A DNA stretch of 64,000 nt. Source: Bradyrhizobium sp. Ec3.3 (GTDB lineage: Bacteria > Pseudomonadota > Alphaproteobacteria > Rhizobiales > Xanthobacteraceae). How positions within the stretch are numbered: position 1 is the stretch's first letter; the number at the start of each line of letters is the position of its first letter. The position numbers were made by a program, and so were the translations under genes. The stretch lies in contig NZ_AXAS01000030.1 of NCBI RefSeq assembly GCF_000472925.1, positions 1-64,000 on the forward strand. The letters run 5' to 3'. Positions 25,690 to 34,765 of this stretch are shown here, in pieces. The notes beneath the pieces were generated by a model that saw only the letters and a program-made list of their open reading frames with translations, searched no databases and was not told where the DNA came from.

Positions 25690-27189
25690 TCAACCCGCCG
25701 CCTGGCTCTTCGCCCGCGCGTCCAGCCGGCGCTGCAGGCGCCAGCTCCGGAAGCTCCAGGCGCGCCAGGACCCGATGTCCTGGCGTTGCAGTTCTACAAG
25801 CCGGTCGCGGCGCGACACAAGGCAGGTCTCGTTGGCCCTGTTCCGGATTTGGATGACCTTGTCGATCGCAGGTAGCGCCTGCGGTCCGAGCGTGAGCAGG
25901 TAGTTGGTGTCGATCTGCACGCCCTTCCCCGACATTTCCTGGCTGTGGCTCAGATTGTAGTCGGCGATGATGGCATCGAAGTTCACGAGCGCGCAGGCAT
26001 AGAGCACGATCGTTAACGCGGTCAGATTGACGCCGATCAGCCACTGGTTGGAGCGGTCGAGCACGATGCGGGCGAGGATCAGGACGAGCCCGAGCGCCAC
26101 CAGTCCCATCCAGATGAAGGCGGCGATGCGCCAATAGGTCAGAAGATAGATGTCGACATAGAGGTCGAGCCGGAGAATGGAGGAGAGGACCAGAAGCACG
26201 TTCTGGCCGACCCAGAGATAGACCAGCGACCGGATCACCGTCGATTTCTCGGCCGGACCTCCCGGCCGCATCGCGGCGAGCACGAAACCGGCTGCGAGCA
26301 GCGCGGTGGCGATCAGCGGATAGGCTCCGCGATGGGCGTAGGCCGCGTAGGTAACGCCGGCTGGGAGCGCGGCATGGCCCCAGAGATAAATGGCATCGAG
26401 GATCGATTGCGCCGCGAACAGCAGATTGAACAGGATCAGCGCGCGCAGGATCGTGGGCGCGCCGAGCAGCTCGATACGGTCGGTGGGAGCGGCCGGCTCC
26501 TGTTCGGCCGGCTCGGCAGCCGCCGCCGCAGCGTGGCTCCTGCGCCGCCACTGCACATGGATGAACGGCCAGACCAGCGCGACGATCAGCGTCCAGAACA
26601 GGATCCGCCAGATGCTGAGATGGTCGAGGATGAGCTTTGGATTGAGCAGATCGACCCATTGCTCGATCAAGGGATTAGCGGCCGTGAACAGTGCGATGAA
26701 GACGATGCCGAGAACGGCGGGGACGAACCAGACCGCGATGCCGCGTGTAAAACCGGTGAGATCGAAGATCTGGAGCACGTCGCGGAAGATTCTGAACGGG
26801 CCGAACAGAAACAGATTGCGCAATGCGCGGGCGCGGTCGGCGAATGCGGTGGTATCCGGATTGGTCGCAAGCAGCAGGCCGATTGCAAATGCCATGACGA
26901 GGAGCAGGACCGAAAGCAGAGAGACCTCCTCGATGACGGGCACGAGGCCCACGATCACGATGATGCCGCCGAGCGCCGCGCGTCGGAGGTCCAGCGTCGC
27001 ATGATTGGCGAGCCAGGACGCGCTGGCGATGGCCACAGCAAAGATGGCGAGCGAGATCCCGATTCGCTCGTCGTAGAACAGCCAGTCGGCGAGGGTAACG
27101 AGCGCCAGCGCCATCGTAAGCCTGGCCGGAACGGCTGATCTCTGGATCGGGCGGATGTCGGAGGCGGCGACTGATGCCGGGCTTGTCAT
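25690..27189 (-). CDS. DUF4173-type polytopic membrane protein, 499 aa
   Basis: Thirteen or so hydrophobic helices, interrupted by a basic loop QWRRRSHAAAAAAEPAEQE (about residue 220) and by LFNLLFAAQSILDAIYLWG with HAALPAGVTYAAYAHRGAYP, the most conserved stretch of DUF4153/DUF4173 proteins. The C-terminal 70 residues are polar (VSRRDRLVELQRQD). Such proteins have no known activity. Its place as first gene of an operon with a histidine kinase and regulator suggests a role in sensing or as regulated envelope component. GAAGG precedes the ATG. Confidence 0.8.
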   Translation of the reverse strand: MTSPASVAASDIRPIQRSAVPARLTMALALVTLADWLFYDERIGISLAIFAVAIASASWLANHATLDLRRAALGGIIVIVGLVPVIEEVSLLSVLLLVMAFAIGLLLATNPDTTAFADRARALRNLFLFGPFRIFRDVLQIFDLTGFTRGIAVWFVPAVLGIVFIALFTAANPLIEQWVDLLNPKLILDHLSIWRILFWTLIVALVWPFIHVQWRRRSHAAAAAAEPAEQEPAAPTDRIELLGAPTILRALILFNLLFAAQSILDAIYLWGHAALPAGVTYAAYAHRGAYPLIATALLAAGFVLAAMRPGGPAEKSTVIRSLVYLWVGQNVLLVLSSILRLDLYVDIYLLTYWRIAAFIWMGLVALGLVLILARIVLDRSNQWLIGVNLTALTIVLYACALVNFDAIIADYNLSHSQEMSGKGVQIDTNYLLTLGPQALPAIDKVIQIRNRANETCLVSRRDRLVELQRQDIGSWRAWSFRSWRLQRRLDARAKSQAAG

Positions 27190-27363
27190 CTCGAAGACCT
27201 TCTCATGGATAGTGACGGCATGAGCTTGAACGGGCGATGTGCAGATGTCGGGAACGCGCTCTGCACGTCTTCAGGTGTTTCGTGCAGTTTTCGTGCAGGC
27301 GCGGTTTCACCACTCGCGCTGCGCAAAGCGCTTTGATAGGGCGAAGCATCCTTTGCTTCGCAG

Positions 27364-28674
27364 ATGTCGTCTCCCATGCAATTCACGCGTCGTATCGGCC
27401 TGATCCTTCTCTGGCTGGCCCCGCTCGCTCTCGCCTTCGCTGCGGCGAACAAGAACGATCCCTATCTGGTCGTGCTGCGTGGCGCGGGAAACATTACACT
27501 CGTCGTTCTGAGCATCGCGATCGCCATCGTCCTCTTTCGCCGCGGGCATTGGCAGCGAGCTCCCGGCAGGCTGCTCGTCGTGCTCTGGTGCCTGCCGCCG
27601 CTCCTGATGTCAGCCGCGCATCTGAAGTTCGAGCTGCGCAGGCATGAGGTCCTGCACGCAAGCCGTGCGGCGGTACGCCAGCTCGGACCGCATTTCATCG
27701 TCGGTTATTCGTCGTTTCCCGAGGTCGCGCACCTGGCCGAGCAGGGCCTGATCGGCGGCATCTACATCACCCGGCACAACATCAGGCGCAGGACAGTTGA
27801 TGAACTCCGGATCGAGATTGCGGCCCTCCAGGACAAGCGGCGCGCGGCGGGCCTGCCGCCGTTGATCGTGACGGCCGACCAGGAGGGCGGCATCGTCGGC
27901 CATCTCTCGCCGCCGCTGACGAAAGTGCCGGCGCTGGCAACGCTGGCTGAGCTTCCGCCGGAGGCGCGCAAGGCCAAGGCGGAGGAGTTCGGCCGCACGC
28001 ATGGGCGCGAGCTGGCGGCGCTCGGCGTCAATCTCAACCTTGCGCCGGTGCTCGATCTGAAGCCTCCGGTCCGGCGCAACCGGCTCGATTTCCATACCCT
28101 GATCGGCCAGCGCGCCATCGCCAGCGATCCCGCCGTGGTCGGCGAGATTGCGGGCGCCTATGTGCAGGGTTTGGAGGCGTCAGGCGTCGGCGCGACGCTG
28201 AAGCACTTCCCGGGCATCGGCCGCGTGCGCACCGACACGCATCATTTCGCAGCCAATCTCGACACGCCGATCGAGGAGCTGGAAGCCTCCGACTGGCGTC
28301 CCTTCAAGGAGGTGCTCGGGCAGTCGCGCGCCGCGCTCATGGTCGGTCATGTCACGCTGACCGCAGTCGATCCTGATCGCGCCGCCTCGCATTCAAGGCG
28401 CGTCGTCCAGGGCATCCTTCGCGACAAATGGAATTACCAGGGTGTCGTCATGACCGACGACCTCGTGATGGGCGCGATCTACCAGCACGACGTCTGCAAG
28501 GCTGTGGTCGAGGCGATGAACGCCGGCGTCGATCTCCTGCTCGTCGCCTATGACGGCGCGCAGTTTTACCGGGTCTTTGATTGCGCGCTGGATGGGGCGC
28601 GACAGGGCAGGCTCGACGCAGCGATGCTGCGTGCCAGCGAAGGCCGGATCGGAAAAGCGTTTCCGGGAGATTAG
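27364..28674 (+). CDS. Membrane-anchored glycoside hydrolase family 3 (NagZ-like), 436 aa
   Basis: Three N-terminal membrane helices (about residues 10-28, 37-58 and 68-88) precede a GH3 N-terminal barrel: IVTADQEGGIVGHL, LGVNLNLAPVLDL, ATLKHFPGIGRVRTDTHHFA (with the Asp-His dyad used by NagZ-type enzymes) and VVMTDDLVMGAIY, where Asp365 is the likely nucleophile. The C-terminal GH3 domain is absent, as in NagZ. NagZ is normally cytoplasmic and soluble; membrane anchoring is unusual. Predicted substrate is beta-N-acetylglucosaminide or a related glycoside. Divergent from the DUF4173 operon. Confidence 0.85.
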   Translation: MSSPMQFTRRIGLILLWLAPLALAFAAANKNDPYLVVLRGAGNITLVVLSIAIAIVLFRRGHWQRAPGRLLVVLWCLPPLLMSAAHLKFELRRHEVLHASRAAVRQLGPHFIVGYSSFPEVAHLAEQGLIGGIYITRHNIRRRTVDELRIEIAALQDKRRAAGLPPLIVTADQEGGIVGHLSPPLTKVPALATLAELPPEARKAKAEEFGRTHGRELAALGVNLNLAPVLDLKPPVRRNRLDFHTLIGQRAIASDPAVVGEIAGAYVQGLEASGVGATLKHFPGIGRVRTDTHHFAANLDTPIEELEASDWRPFKEVLGQSRAALMVGHVTLTAVDPDRAASHSRRVVQGILRDKWNYQGVVMTDDLVMGAIYQHDVCKAVVEAMNAGVDLLLVAYDGAQFYRVFDCALDGARQGRLDAAMLRASEGRIGKAFPGD

Positions 28675-28785
28675 GTCCGCGAACGCGGCATGATCAGTGC
28701 TGCATTTCCGCAACATGTCCCCACAAAACTCAACCTGAATCATGTGTCACCCTGTCGCATCAACCGATTTCCTGCCAGAAAGCAT

Positions 28786-30240
28786 TTACGGCGTGACTGC
28801 GCCCCGCGTCACCGCGCGCGGTGCGGTCAGCTCCTTCCAGGTCGAATTGGCGACATGCACCGGCGAGAACGCTGGCCGTTCGATATAGCGGCCGTCGCCT
28901 GCTTCGGCGCGCAGGTTGCCGTTCTTCCAGACGATCCGGCCGCGTGAGATCGTCGCGGCCGGTCCGCCCGTACATTCGAATCCCTCGAAGACGTTATAGT
29001 CGATGCGGCTCATCTGCCGCTTCGCGCTGATCGTCTTGGTTGCCTTGGGGTCCCACACGACGAGGTCGGCATCCGAGCCGACGGCGACAGCGCCCTTGCG
29101 CGGGTAGATGTTGAGGATGCGGGCGATATTGGCCGAGGTCACCGCGACGAACTCTTCCTTCGTCAACCGCCCGGTCGTAACACCCGCGGTCCACAGCAGG
29201 GCCAGCCGGTCTTCGAGTCCGCCGGTGCCGTTGGGGATCTTGCGGAAGTCCTCGAGTCCGAACCGTTTCTGCTCGGTCGTGAAGGCGCAGTGGTCGGTCG
29301 CGACCACCTGGAGCGAGCCGGATTGCAGGCCGGCCCACAGGCTGTCCTGGTGCGACTTGTCGCGGAACGGCGGCGACATCACGCGCTGCGCGGAATGATC
29401 CCAGTCCTTGCTGGCATATTCGCCGGCATCCAGCAGCAGATGCTGGATCAACGGCTCGCCATAGACGCGTTTTCCCGCCGCGCGCGCTCGCGCGATCGCC
29501 TCGTGCGCTTCGCGGCAGCTGGTGTGGACGATGTAGACCGGCGTTCCCGTCATGTCGGCGATCATGATGGCGCGGTTGGTGGCTTCACCCTCCACCTCCG
29601 GCGGCCGCGAATAGGCATGGCCTTCGGGGCCGGTGATGCCGCGCGCAATCAACGCCTCCTGCATCAGCGCGACGACGTCGCCGTTCTCCGCGTGCACCAC
29701 TGGCATGGCCCCGAGATGGGCGCAGCGCGCGAACGAGTTATAGAGCTCGTCGTCGTTCACCATCAGTGCGCCCTTGTAGGCCATGAAGTGCTTGAAGGTA
29801 TTGATGCCGTAGGTTTTGACCACGGTCTCCATCTCGTCGAAAATCTGCTTCGACCATGACGTCACCGCCATGTGGAAGCCGTAGTCGCTTGCCGCCTTCT
29901 CGGATTTGTGCCGCCACTCCTGATAGGCCGCGAGCATCGACTGGCCGGGATCTGGCAGGCAGAAATCCACCACCATGGTGGTGCCGCCGGTCAGCGCCGC
30001 CTTCGTGCCGGACTCGAAATCATCGGCCGTGACCGTGCCCATGAACGGCATTTCGAGATGGGTGTGCGGATCGATGCCGCCCGGCATCACGAAGCAGCCC
30101 CCGGCGTCGATCATTTCAGTACCCGCCGGCGCATCGACCGATGCGCCAACCGCGACGATGGTGTCTCCGTCGACCAGCACGTCCGCACGGCGCGAATGAT
30201 CATGATTGACGACGGTGCCACCGCGAATGAGGAGGGGCAT
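28786..30240 (-). CDS. hydA: D-hydantoinase/dihydropyrimidinase, 484 aa
   Basis: Cyclic amidohydrolase with the metal-site sequence GGIDPHTHLEMPF, the carboxylated lysine in HFMAYKGALM, metal His in VVHAENGD and VYIVHTSC, and VVATDHCAFTTEQKR with the catalytic Asp. It hydrolyses dihydropyrimidines or 5-monosubstituted hydantoins to N-carbamoyl amino acids in the cytosol. MPLLIRGGTVV at 30240 has GGAG seven bases upstream and is the right family start. No carbamoylase gene is adjacent, so whether it serves pyrimidine degradation or another route is open. Confidence 0.92.
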   Translation of the reverse strand: MPLLIRGGTVVNHDHSRRADVLVDGDTIVAVGASVDAPAGTEMIDAGGCFVMPGGIDPHTHLEMPFMGTVTADDFESGTKAALTGGTTMVVDFCLPDPGQSMLAAYQEWRHKSEKAASDYGFHMAVTSWSKQIFDEMETVVKTYGINTFKHFMAYKGALMVNDDELYNSFARCAHLGAMPVVHAENGDVVALMQEALIARGITGPEGHAYSRPPEVEGEATNRAIMIADMTGTPVYIVHTSCREAHEAIARARAAGKRVYGEPLIQHLLLDAGEYASKDWDHSAQRVMSPPFRDKSHQDSLWAGLQSGSLQVVATDHCAFTTEQKRFGLEDFRKIPNGTGGLEDRLALLWTAGVTTGRLTKEEFVAVTSANIARILNIYPRKGAVAVGSDADLVVWDPKATKTISAKRQMSRIDYNVFEGFECTGGPAATISRGRIVWKNGNLRAEAGDGRYIERPAFSPVHVANSTWKELTAPRAVTRGAVTP

Positions 30241-30566
30241 AGGGGACTCCGGGGAAGAAGAAGGGTTGGATGCTGTGGGAAGGTAAGCCCAGGGAACGCA
30301 ATGCAATAGACGAAATTTTAGTCAATCGCTGGAGCGTTCTTGAGCGTGTGGTTCCTGGGGAACGCGTGTTGCGTGTGCGAAGGCACATCTCGGGCGTGGT
30401 CGCGGTGGAGCGCCGCGAGGAGCTACAGAAGGCGCGTATGTCGCGGAAACCTTCCGGTGCATGCCGAAGACAGCTATGTGATAGTTGAGCTTTGAACCGG
30501 CTTTGCCGATTGTGATTTCGACGCGGGTGCGATAAGGCTCGCCCGCATTCATGGCGGAGATGAGCT

Positions 30567-30773
30567 TTGTCGAAACAATCCTTGCGCGAGGAGGCCGAGC
30601 GCCTGATCCGCGAGACGATGGAAAAGAAGAACATCGTCGTCAAGCAGGGCACGACCCGCATCGAGACGCTCTGCGGCAAGTGCGGCGCGCCGAACCGGGT
30701 CCAGGCCCCCAAGGGCCAGACCCGCGTCAAGTTCGCCTGCAAGCAATGCGGACACCAGCAAGAGACGCTGTAG
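30567..30773 (+). CDS. Small zinc-ribbon protein, 68 aa
   Basis: Helical N-terminus MSKQSLREEAERLIRETMEK, then CGKCGAPNRV and CKQCGHQQETL: two CxxCG knuckles make a zinc ribbon. TTG 30567 is chosen as start because GGAG lies seven bases upstream and the frame from the nearby ATG at 30551 has no cysteines. Members of this size often act in translation or nucleic-acid handling, but no family role is known here. It converges with the SDR pseudogene. Confidence 0.7.
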   Translation: MSKQSLREEAERLIRETMEKKNIVVKQGTTRIETLCGKCGAPNRVQAPKGQTRVKFACKQCGHQQETL

Positions 30774-30783
30774 GCGGCCTCGC

Positions 30784-31601
30784 CTAGTTGCCCTTCACGA
30801 ACTGCGCAAACGCATCCGCATAGTCCGGATGCCAGCGCGACAGCGGCGGCCGGTTCTCGACGATGTCACCGGCGGCCCACAACATGCGCTTTTCATCGAG
30901 TTCGCGCGGCACGTCGTTGTCAGGGCAGAGGATGTAGAAGTCGCCGGCCTCGAGCCGCGCCATCATGAAATCGACCGTTTGTTCCGGCGTCCAGGCGCCG
31001 GCGGGCTTCTCGGTGCGGCCGCGCGCGGTGAGGCCGGTGAAGACGAAGCCGGGGATCAAGAGGTGCGCCGTGATGCGGCAATCCCTGGTGTTTCGCAGTT
31101 CGTGCTGGAGCGCCTCGGTGAACGCCTTCACGCCGGCCTTCGAGACGTTGTAGGCGGGATCGCCCGGCGGCGTGGTGATGCCCTGCTTCGACCCGGTGTT
31201 GATGATGAGGCCGGCCTTGCCGCGCGCGATCATGCTGGGTGCAAAGATGCGTGCACCGTTGATGATGCCCCACATGTTGACGTCGATGATGCGCTGCCAG
31301 GTGTCAGGCTCGCCGAACATCGTGCTGCCCGGCTGGATGCCGGCATTGGCACGGCGGCTTCCAGTTCCGTCAGGCTCTGCGGCCGGCTGGCATCGACAAC
31401 GGCAGTCATCACATGATCGCTGCCGCCGGGCGCGATCGATGACAGTTTTGTTTCGGCCTGCGTCAGCCGTACGGAATCGACGTCGGCGATGCAGACCTTC
31501 ATCCCGAGCCTTGCAAACTGTTCCGCGGCGGCGAGTCCGATGCCGGCTGCACCACCCGTTATCACGGCAACGTTATTGGCTGACAGGGCAGGGTGCGGCA
31601 T
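30784..31601 (-). pseudogene. Short-chain dehydrogenase/reductase with internal deletion and frameshift
   Basis: The 5' part reads MPHPALSANNVAVITGGAAG, IGLAAAEQFARLGMKVCIAD and SLTELEAAV, a Rossmann cofactor site with GGAAGIG. The 3' part, in another frame, begins NAGIQPGSTMFGEPDTWQRI and continues through YNVSK (active-site Tyr and Lys) to the C-terminus. Between LEAAV and NAGIQ about a dozen residues, including LVNN, are gone and the frame changes near 31345-31365. Deletion length is not a multiple of three, so no full-length enzyme can be made. GGAG precedes the ATG at 31601. Confidence 0.85.
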
Positions 31602-31798
31602 GGGGATACTCCGGATCACGGCGCGCGGGGTGAGAAGGCTCGACCTATAGCACGGCAATCTTGCGACCATGCACAAGTCGGCATGGGAGGTCTTCGTTCC
31701 GCACCGGCTTTACGCCCATCCGACACCGCTGTATTTTCGCTGACCTAACGATCCCGCCCAGATCGAACCCAATCAAGTCAGTCAGAGGGAGTGCAGCC

Positions 31799-33295
31799 AT
31801 GGCTGTGTCGCAAGCTATTCCGATCACGCGCCATCCGTTCGCCAACGGGTCCTACAAGCAGATGCTGATCGACGGCAGATGGGTCGATGCGGCCTCGGGC
31901 AAGCGCTTCGAGACCCGTAACCCCGCGACCGGCGAACTGCTCGCAACTGTCGCCGAGGGCGACAAGGAAGACATCGATCGCGCGGTTGCGGCCGCGCGCC
32001 GCGCTTTCGAGGGGGCGTGGAGCAAGGTCAAGCCGTTCGAGCGACAGAACCTGCTGCTCAAGCTCGCCGATCTCATCGAGAAGAATTTTGACGAATTGGC
32101 GCAGCTCGATACGCTCGACATGGGTGCGCCCGTCAGCCGCACCCGCTCCTACAAGCTGCGCGTGCTCGGCATGCTCCGCTACTATGCAGGGCAGACGACC
32201 GCGATCCATGGCGAGACCATCGAGAACTCGCTGCCCGGCGAGATCTTCTCCTACACGCTGAAGGAGCCGGTCGGCGTCGTCGGCGCCATCATCCCATGGA
32301 ACGGCCCGTTCACCGCGACGATCTGGAAGATCGGACCTGCGATCGCGACCGGCTGCACCGTGGTGCTGAAGCCCGCGGAGGAAGCGCCGCTGACCTCGCT
32401 GCGCATCGCCGAACTCGCGCTGGAAGCCGGCGTGCCGCCCGGCGTCATCAACGTCGTGCCGGGCTATGGCGAGACCGCGGGAGCCGCGCTCGCCTCGCAC
32501 CACGACGTCGACAAGGTCGCCTTCACCGGCTCGCACGTCACGGGCCAGTCGATCATTCGTGCTTCGGCCGGCAACCTGAAGCGCGTTTCGCTCGAGCTCG
32601 GCGGCAAGTCGCCGGACATCGTGTTTGCCGATGCCGATCTCGACGCTGCCGTGCCGGGCGCTGCGATGGCGGTGTTCGCCAATTCCGGACAGATTTGCAG
32701 CGCCGGCACGCGGCTGTTCGTCGAGCAGGCGATCTATGACGAGTTCGTCGGCCGCGTCGCGGAGTTCGGCAAGAAGCTGCAAGTCGGCAACGGCCTTGAT
32801 CCCAACACCCAGATCGGCCCGCTCGTCTCCGAACAGCAGCTCGAGCGCGTCACCGGCTATCTCGATGTCGGCCAGAAGGAAGGCGCGAAGGCGCTCGCCG
32901 GCGGCGGCCGCGTGACCGAAGGCGCGCTCGCCAAGGGCTACTTCGTTTCGCCGACCGTGTTCGCGGGCGTCCAGGACAACATGCGCATCGCGCAGGAGGA
33001 GATCTTCGGTCCCGTGATCTCCGCGATCGCGTTCAAGGACATGGACGAGCTCGTCAAGCGTGCCAATGCGACGATGTTCGGCCTCGGCTCGGGCCTGTGG
33101 ACCCGCGACGTCAGCAAGGCGCATCACGTAGCCAAGTCGCTGCGCGCCGGCTCGGTGTGGGTCAACTGCTACCAGGCGATGGACCCGGCGGTGCCCTTTG
33201 GCGGCTACAAGATGAGCGGCTATGGCCGCGAATCCGGCAAGCAGCACGTCGAGGAATATCTCAACGTGAAGGCCGTCTGGATCAAGACGGCGTAG
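31799..33295 (+). CDS. Aldehyde dehydrogenase (NAD(P)+), 498 aa
   Basis: Full-length ALDH: the oxyanion/proton-relay region GAIIPWNGPFTATIWKIGPA, cofactor-binding Lys in VVLKPAEEAPL, general-base Glu in LELGGKSPDIV, nucleophile Cys in SGQICSAGTRLF, and EEIFGPV near the end. The enzyme oxidises an aldehyde to the acid in the cytosol. MAVSQAIPITRHP at 31799 follows GAGGGAGTG; the longer frame adds no family residues. Divergent from the SDR pseudogene and followed by a hairpin and a flavin reductase. Substrate unknown; it resembles the betaine/phenylacetaldehyde-type group. Confidence 0.92.
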   Translation: MAVSQAIPITRHPFANGSYKQMLIDGRWVDAASGKRFETRNPATGELLATVAEGDKEDIDRAVAAARRAFEGAWSKVKPFERQNLLLKLADLIEKNFDELAQLDTLDMGAPVSRTRSYKLRVLGMLRYYAGQTTAIHGETIENSLPGEIFSYTLKEPVGVVGAIIPWNGPFTATIWKIGPAIATGCTVVLKPAEEAPLTSLRIAELALEAGVPPGVINVVPGYGETAGAALASHHDVDKVAFTGSHVTGQSIIRASAGNLKRVSLELGGKSPDIVFADADLDAAVPGAAMAVFANSGQICSAGTRLFVEQAIYDEFVGRVAEFGKKLQVGNGLDPNTQIGPLVSEQQLERVTGYLDVGQKEGAKALAGGGRVTEGALAKGYFVSPTVFAGVQDNMRIAQEEIFGPVISAIAFKDMDELVKRANATMFGLGSGLWTRDVSKAHHVAKSLRAGSVWVNCYQAMDPAVPFGGYKMSGYGRESGKQHVEEYLNVKAVWIKTA

Positions 33296-33306
33296 CGATC
33301 ACTGCT

Positions 33307-33372
33307 GTCCCGCATCTCGCGGGACGGAAAATTCTCATTCTAGGGGCGGCACCTTTTCCGGTTGCCGCCCCT
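33307..33372 (+). terminator. Double hairpin between aldehyde dehydrogenase and OYE gene
   Basis: GTCCCGC/GCGGGAC (33307-33313 with 33319-33325) and AGGGGCGGCA/TGCCGCCCCT (33342-33351 with 33363-33372). The stems are strong but no T run follows either, so they may stabilise the 3' end rather than terminate by the intrinsic route. Confidence 0.5.
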
Positions 33373-33414
33373 CGCTATATGATCCGTATCCTTCCATAGC
33401 CATTTGGGGCCAGC

Positions 33415-34542
33415 ATGAAATTCCCGGCGTTGTTTCAACCGTTGCAGGTCGGTCCGTACAAGCTTGCGCATCGTGTCGCGATGGCGCCGTTGACGCGCAT
33501 GCGGGCCGAGCGCGAGAGCTTTGCGCCACGGTCGCTCAACGCTGAATATTACGGCCAGCGTGCGACGAAAGGCGGCCTCATCATCGCCGAGGCTTCGCCG
33601 GTGCTCTCGCACGGCCGCGGCAATCCCGCTACGCCCGGCATCTATTCGGACGCGCAGGTGGCGGGCTGGCGCGAGGTGGTCGATGCCGTGCATGCCAAGG
33701 GCGGCATCATCTTCCTTCAACTCTGGCATGTCGGTCGCGTCTCGCACTCGTCCTTCCATGGCGGCGAGCTGCCGGTTGCGCCCTCCGCGATTCCGATCAG
33801 GGCCGAGGGCATGAAGGCGATGACCGCCGATGGCAAGATCGCCGATTATGAGACGCCGCGCGCGCTCGAAACCGAAGATGTCAAGAGCATCGTCGAGGCG
33901 TTCCGGCAGGCTGCGAAGAACGCGCTCGCCGCGGGCTTCGACGGCGTCGAGATCCACGGCGCCAACGGCTATCTGCTCGAGCAGTTCTTGCAGTCGCGCA
34001 GCAATCAGCGCACCGACCAGTATGGCGGCTCGATCGATAACCGCGCGCGCCTGCTGCTCGAAGTCACGCAGGCCGCTATCGACGTCTGGGGCGCGAACCG
34101 TGTCGGCGTGCGGCTGTCGCCCTACGGCATCGCCAATGATTCCGGTGAGCCGGATCCGATGCCGCTCTACACGCATGTCGTGAAGGCGTTCGACAAGCTT
34201 GGCCTCGCCTATCTTCATGTCATCGAGCCCCGTTCCAGCGGCGCCGGCCGCGCCGACGTCAACTGGCAGAACGTGCCGTCGGCCATGGTGCTGTTCCGAC
34301 CGCTCTATAGCGGCGTCCTGATCGCTGCCGGCGGCTTCACCGGCGAAACGGCGAATGCCGCGATCGCCGACGGCAACGCCGACATCGTCGCATTCGGTCG
34401 CATCTTCATCTCCAACCCCGATCTGCCGCGCCGCCTCCAGCACGACTATCCGATCACACCCTACAACCGCGCGACGTTCTACGGCGGCGAAGAGAAGGGG
34501 TACACGGATTATCCCGCGTATGATGAGCTGACGCCGGCATGA
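33415..34542 (+). CDS. nemA: Old-yellow-enzyme family alkene reductase, 375 aa
   Basis: FMN-binding TIM barrel: LAHRVAMAPLTRMRA, GGLIIAEASPVLSHGRG, GGIIFLQLWHVGRVSHSSFH and GVEIHGANGYLLEQFLQSRS, the latter including the His-Asn pair that binds the activated carbonyl (HGANGY). It ends with AIADGNADIVAFGRIFISNP, the phosphate-binding part. These enzymes reduce activated C=C bonds (N-ethylmaleimide, quinones, nitro-esters) with NAD(P)H. The order after an aldehyde dehydrogenase suggests detoxification of reactive carbonyls. Symbol follows the NemA subgroup. Confidence 0.9.
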   Translation: MKFPALFQPLQVGPYKLAHRVAMAPLTRMRAERESFAPRSLNAEYYGQRATKGGLIIAEASPVLSHGRGNPATPGIYSDAQVAGWREVVDAVHAKGGIIFLQLWHVGRVSHSSFHGGELPVAPSAIPIRAEGMKAMTADGKIADYETPRALETEDVKSIVEAFRQAAKNALAAGFDGVEIHGANGYLLEQFLQSRSNQRTDQYGGSIDNRARLLLEVTQAAIDVWGANRVGVRLSPYGIANDSGEPDPMPLYTHVVKAFDKLGLAYLHVIEPRSSGAGRADVNWQNVPSAMVLFRPLYSGVLIAAGGFTGETANAAIADGNADIVAFGRIFISNPDLPRRLQHDYPITPYNRATFYGGEEKGYTDYPAYDELTPA

Positions 34543-34551
34543 CGCCGCCCT

Positions 34552-34633
34552 AGCCCGGATGGAGCGCAGCGAAATCCGGGTCTTCACCCAGCGTATCGGG
34601 CCCCCCGGATTACGCTTCGCTCCATCCGGGGTA
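34552..34633. repeat. Mosaic palindrome, CCCGGATGGAGCG type
   Basis: Left arm AGCCCGGATGGAGCGCAGCG followed by AAATCCGGG; right arm CCCGGATTACGCTTCGCTCC followed by ATCCGGG. The arms are near-perfect reverse complements with short spacers. It lies just past the OYE stop codon. Confidence 0.75.
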
Positions 34634-34675
34634 CGGTCTAAATTTGATTTTTCCGACGGAAACCCCAATCTCCCT

Positions 34676-34749
34676 CATTGCGAGCGCAGCGAAGCAATCC
34701 AGAGTCTTTCCGCGGCTGCATCCTGGATTGCTTCGCTGCGCTCGCAAGG
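34676..34749. repeat. Mosaic palindrome, CATTGCGAGCG type
   Basis: CATTGCGAGCGCAGCGAAGC with AATCCAG (34676-34702) is answered by CTGGATTGCTTCGCTGCGCT with CGCAAG (34733-34748). A second, different element 43 bases after the first, before the GFA gene. Confidence 0.75.
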
Positions 34750-34765
34750 ACGATGAGGAAGCACC

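Noticed and set aside
31778..33247. 489-codon open frame on the minus strand opposite the aldehyde dehydrogenase
   Set aside because: It is a shadow of the high-GC third-position bias of the real gene; its translation is arginine/leucine/alanine-rich with no motif and no ribosome-binding site.
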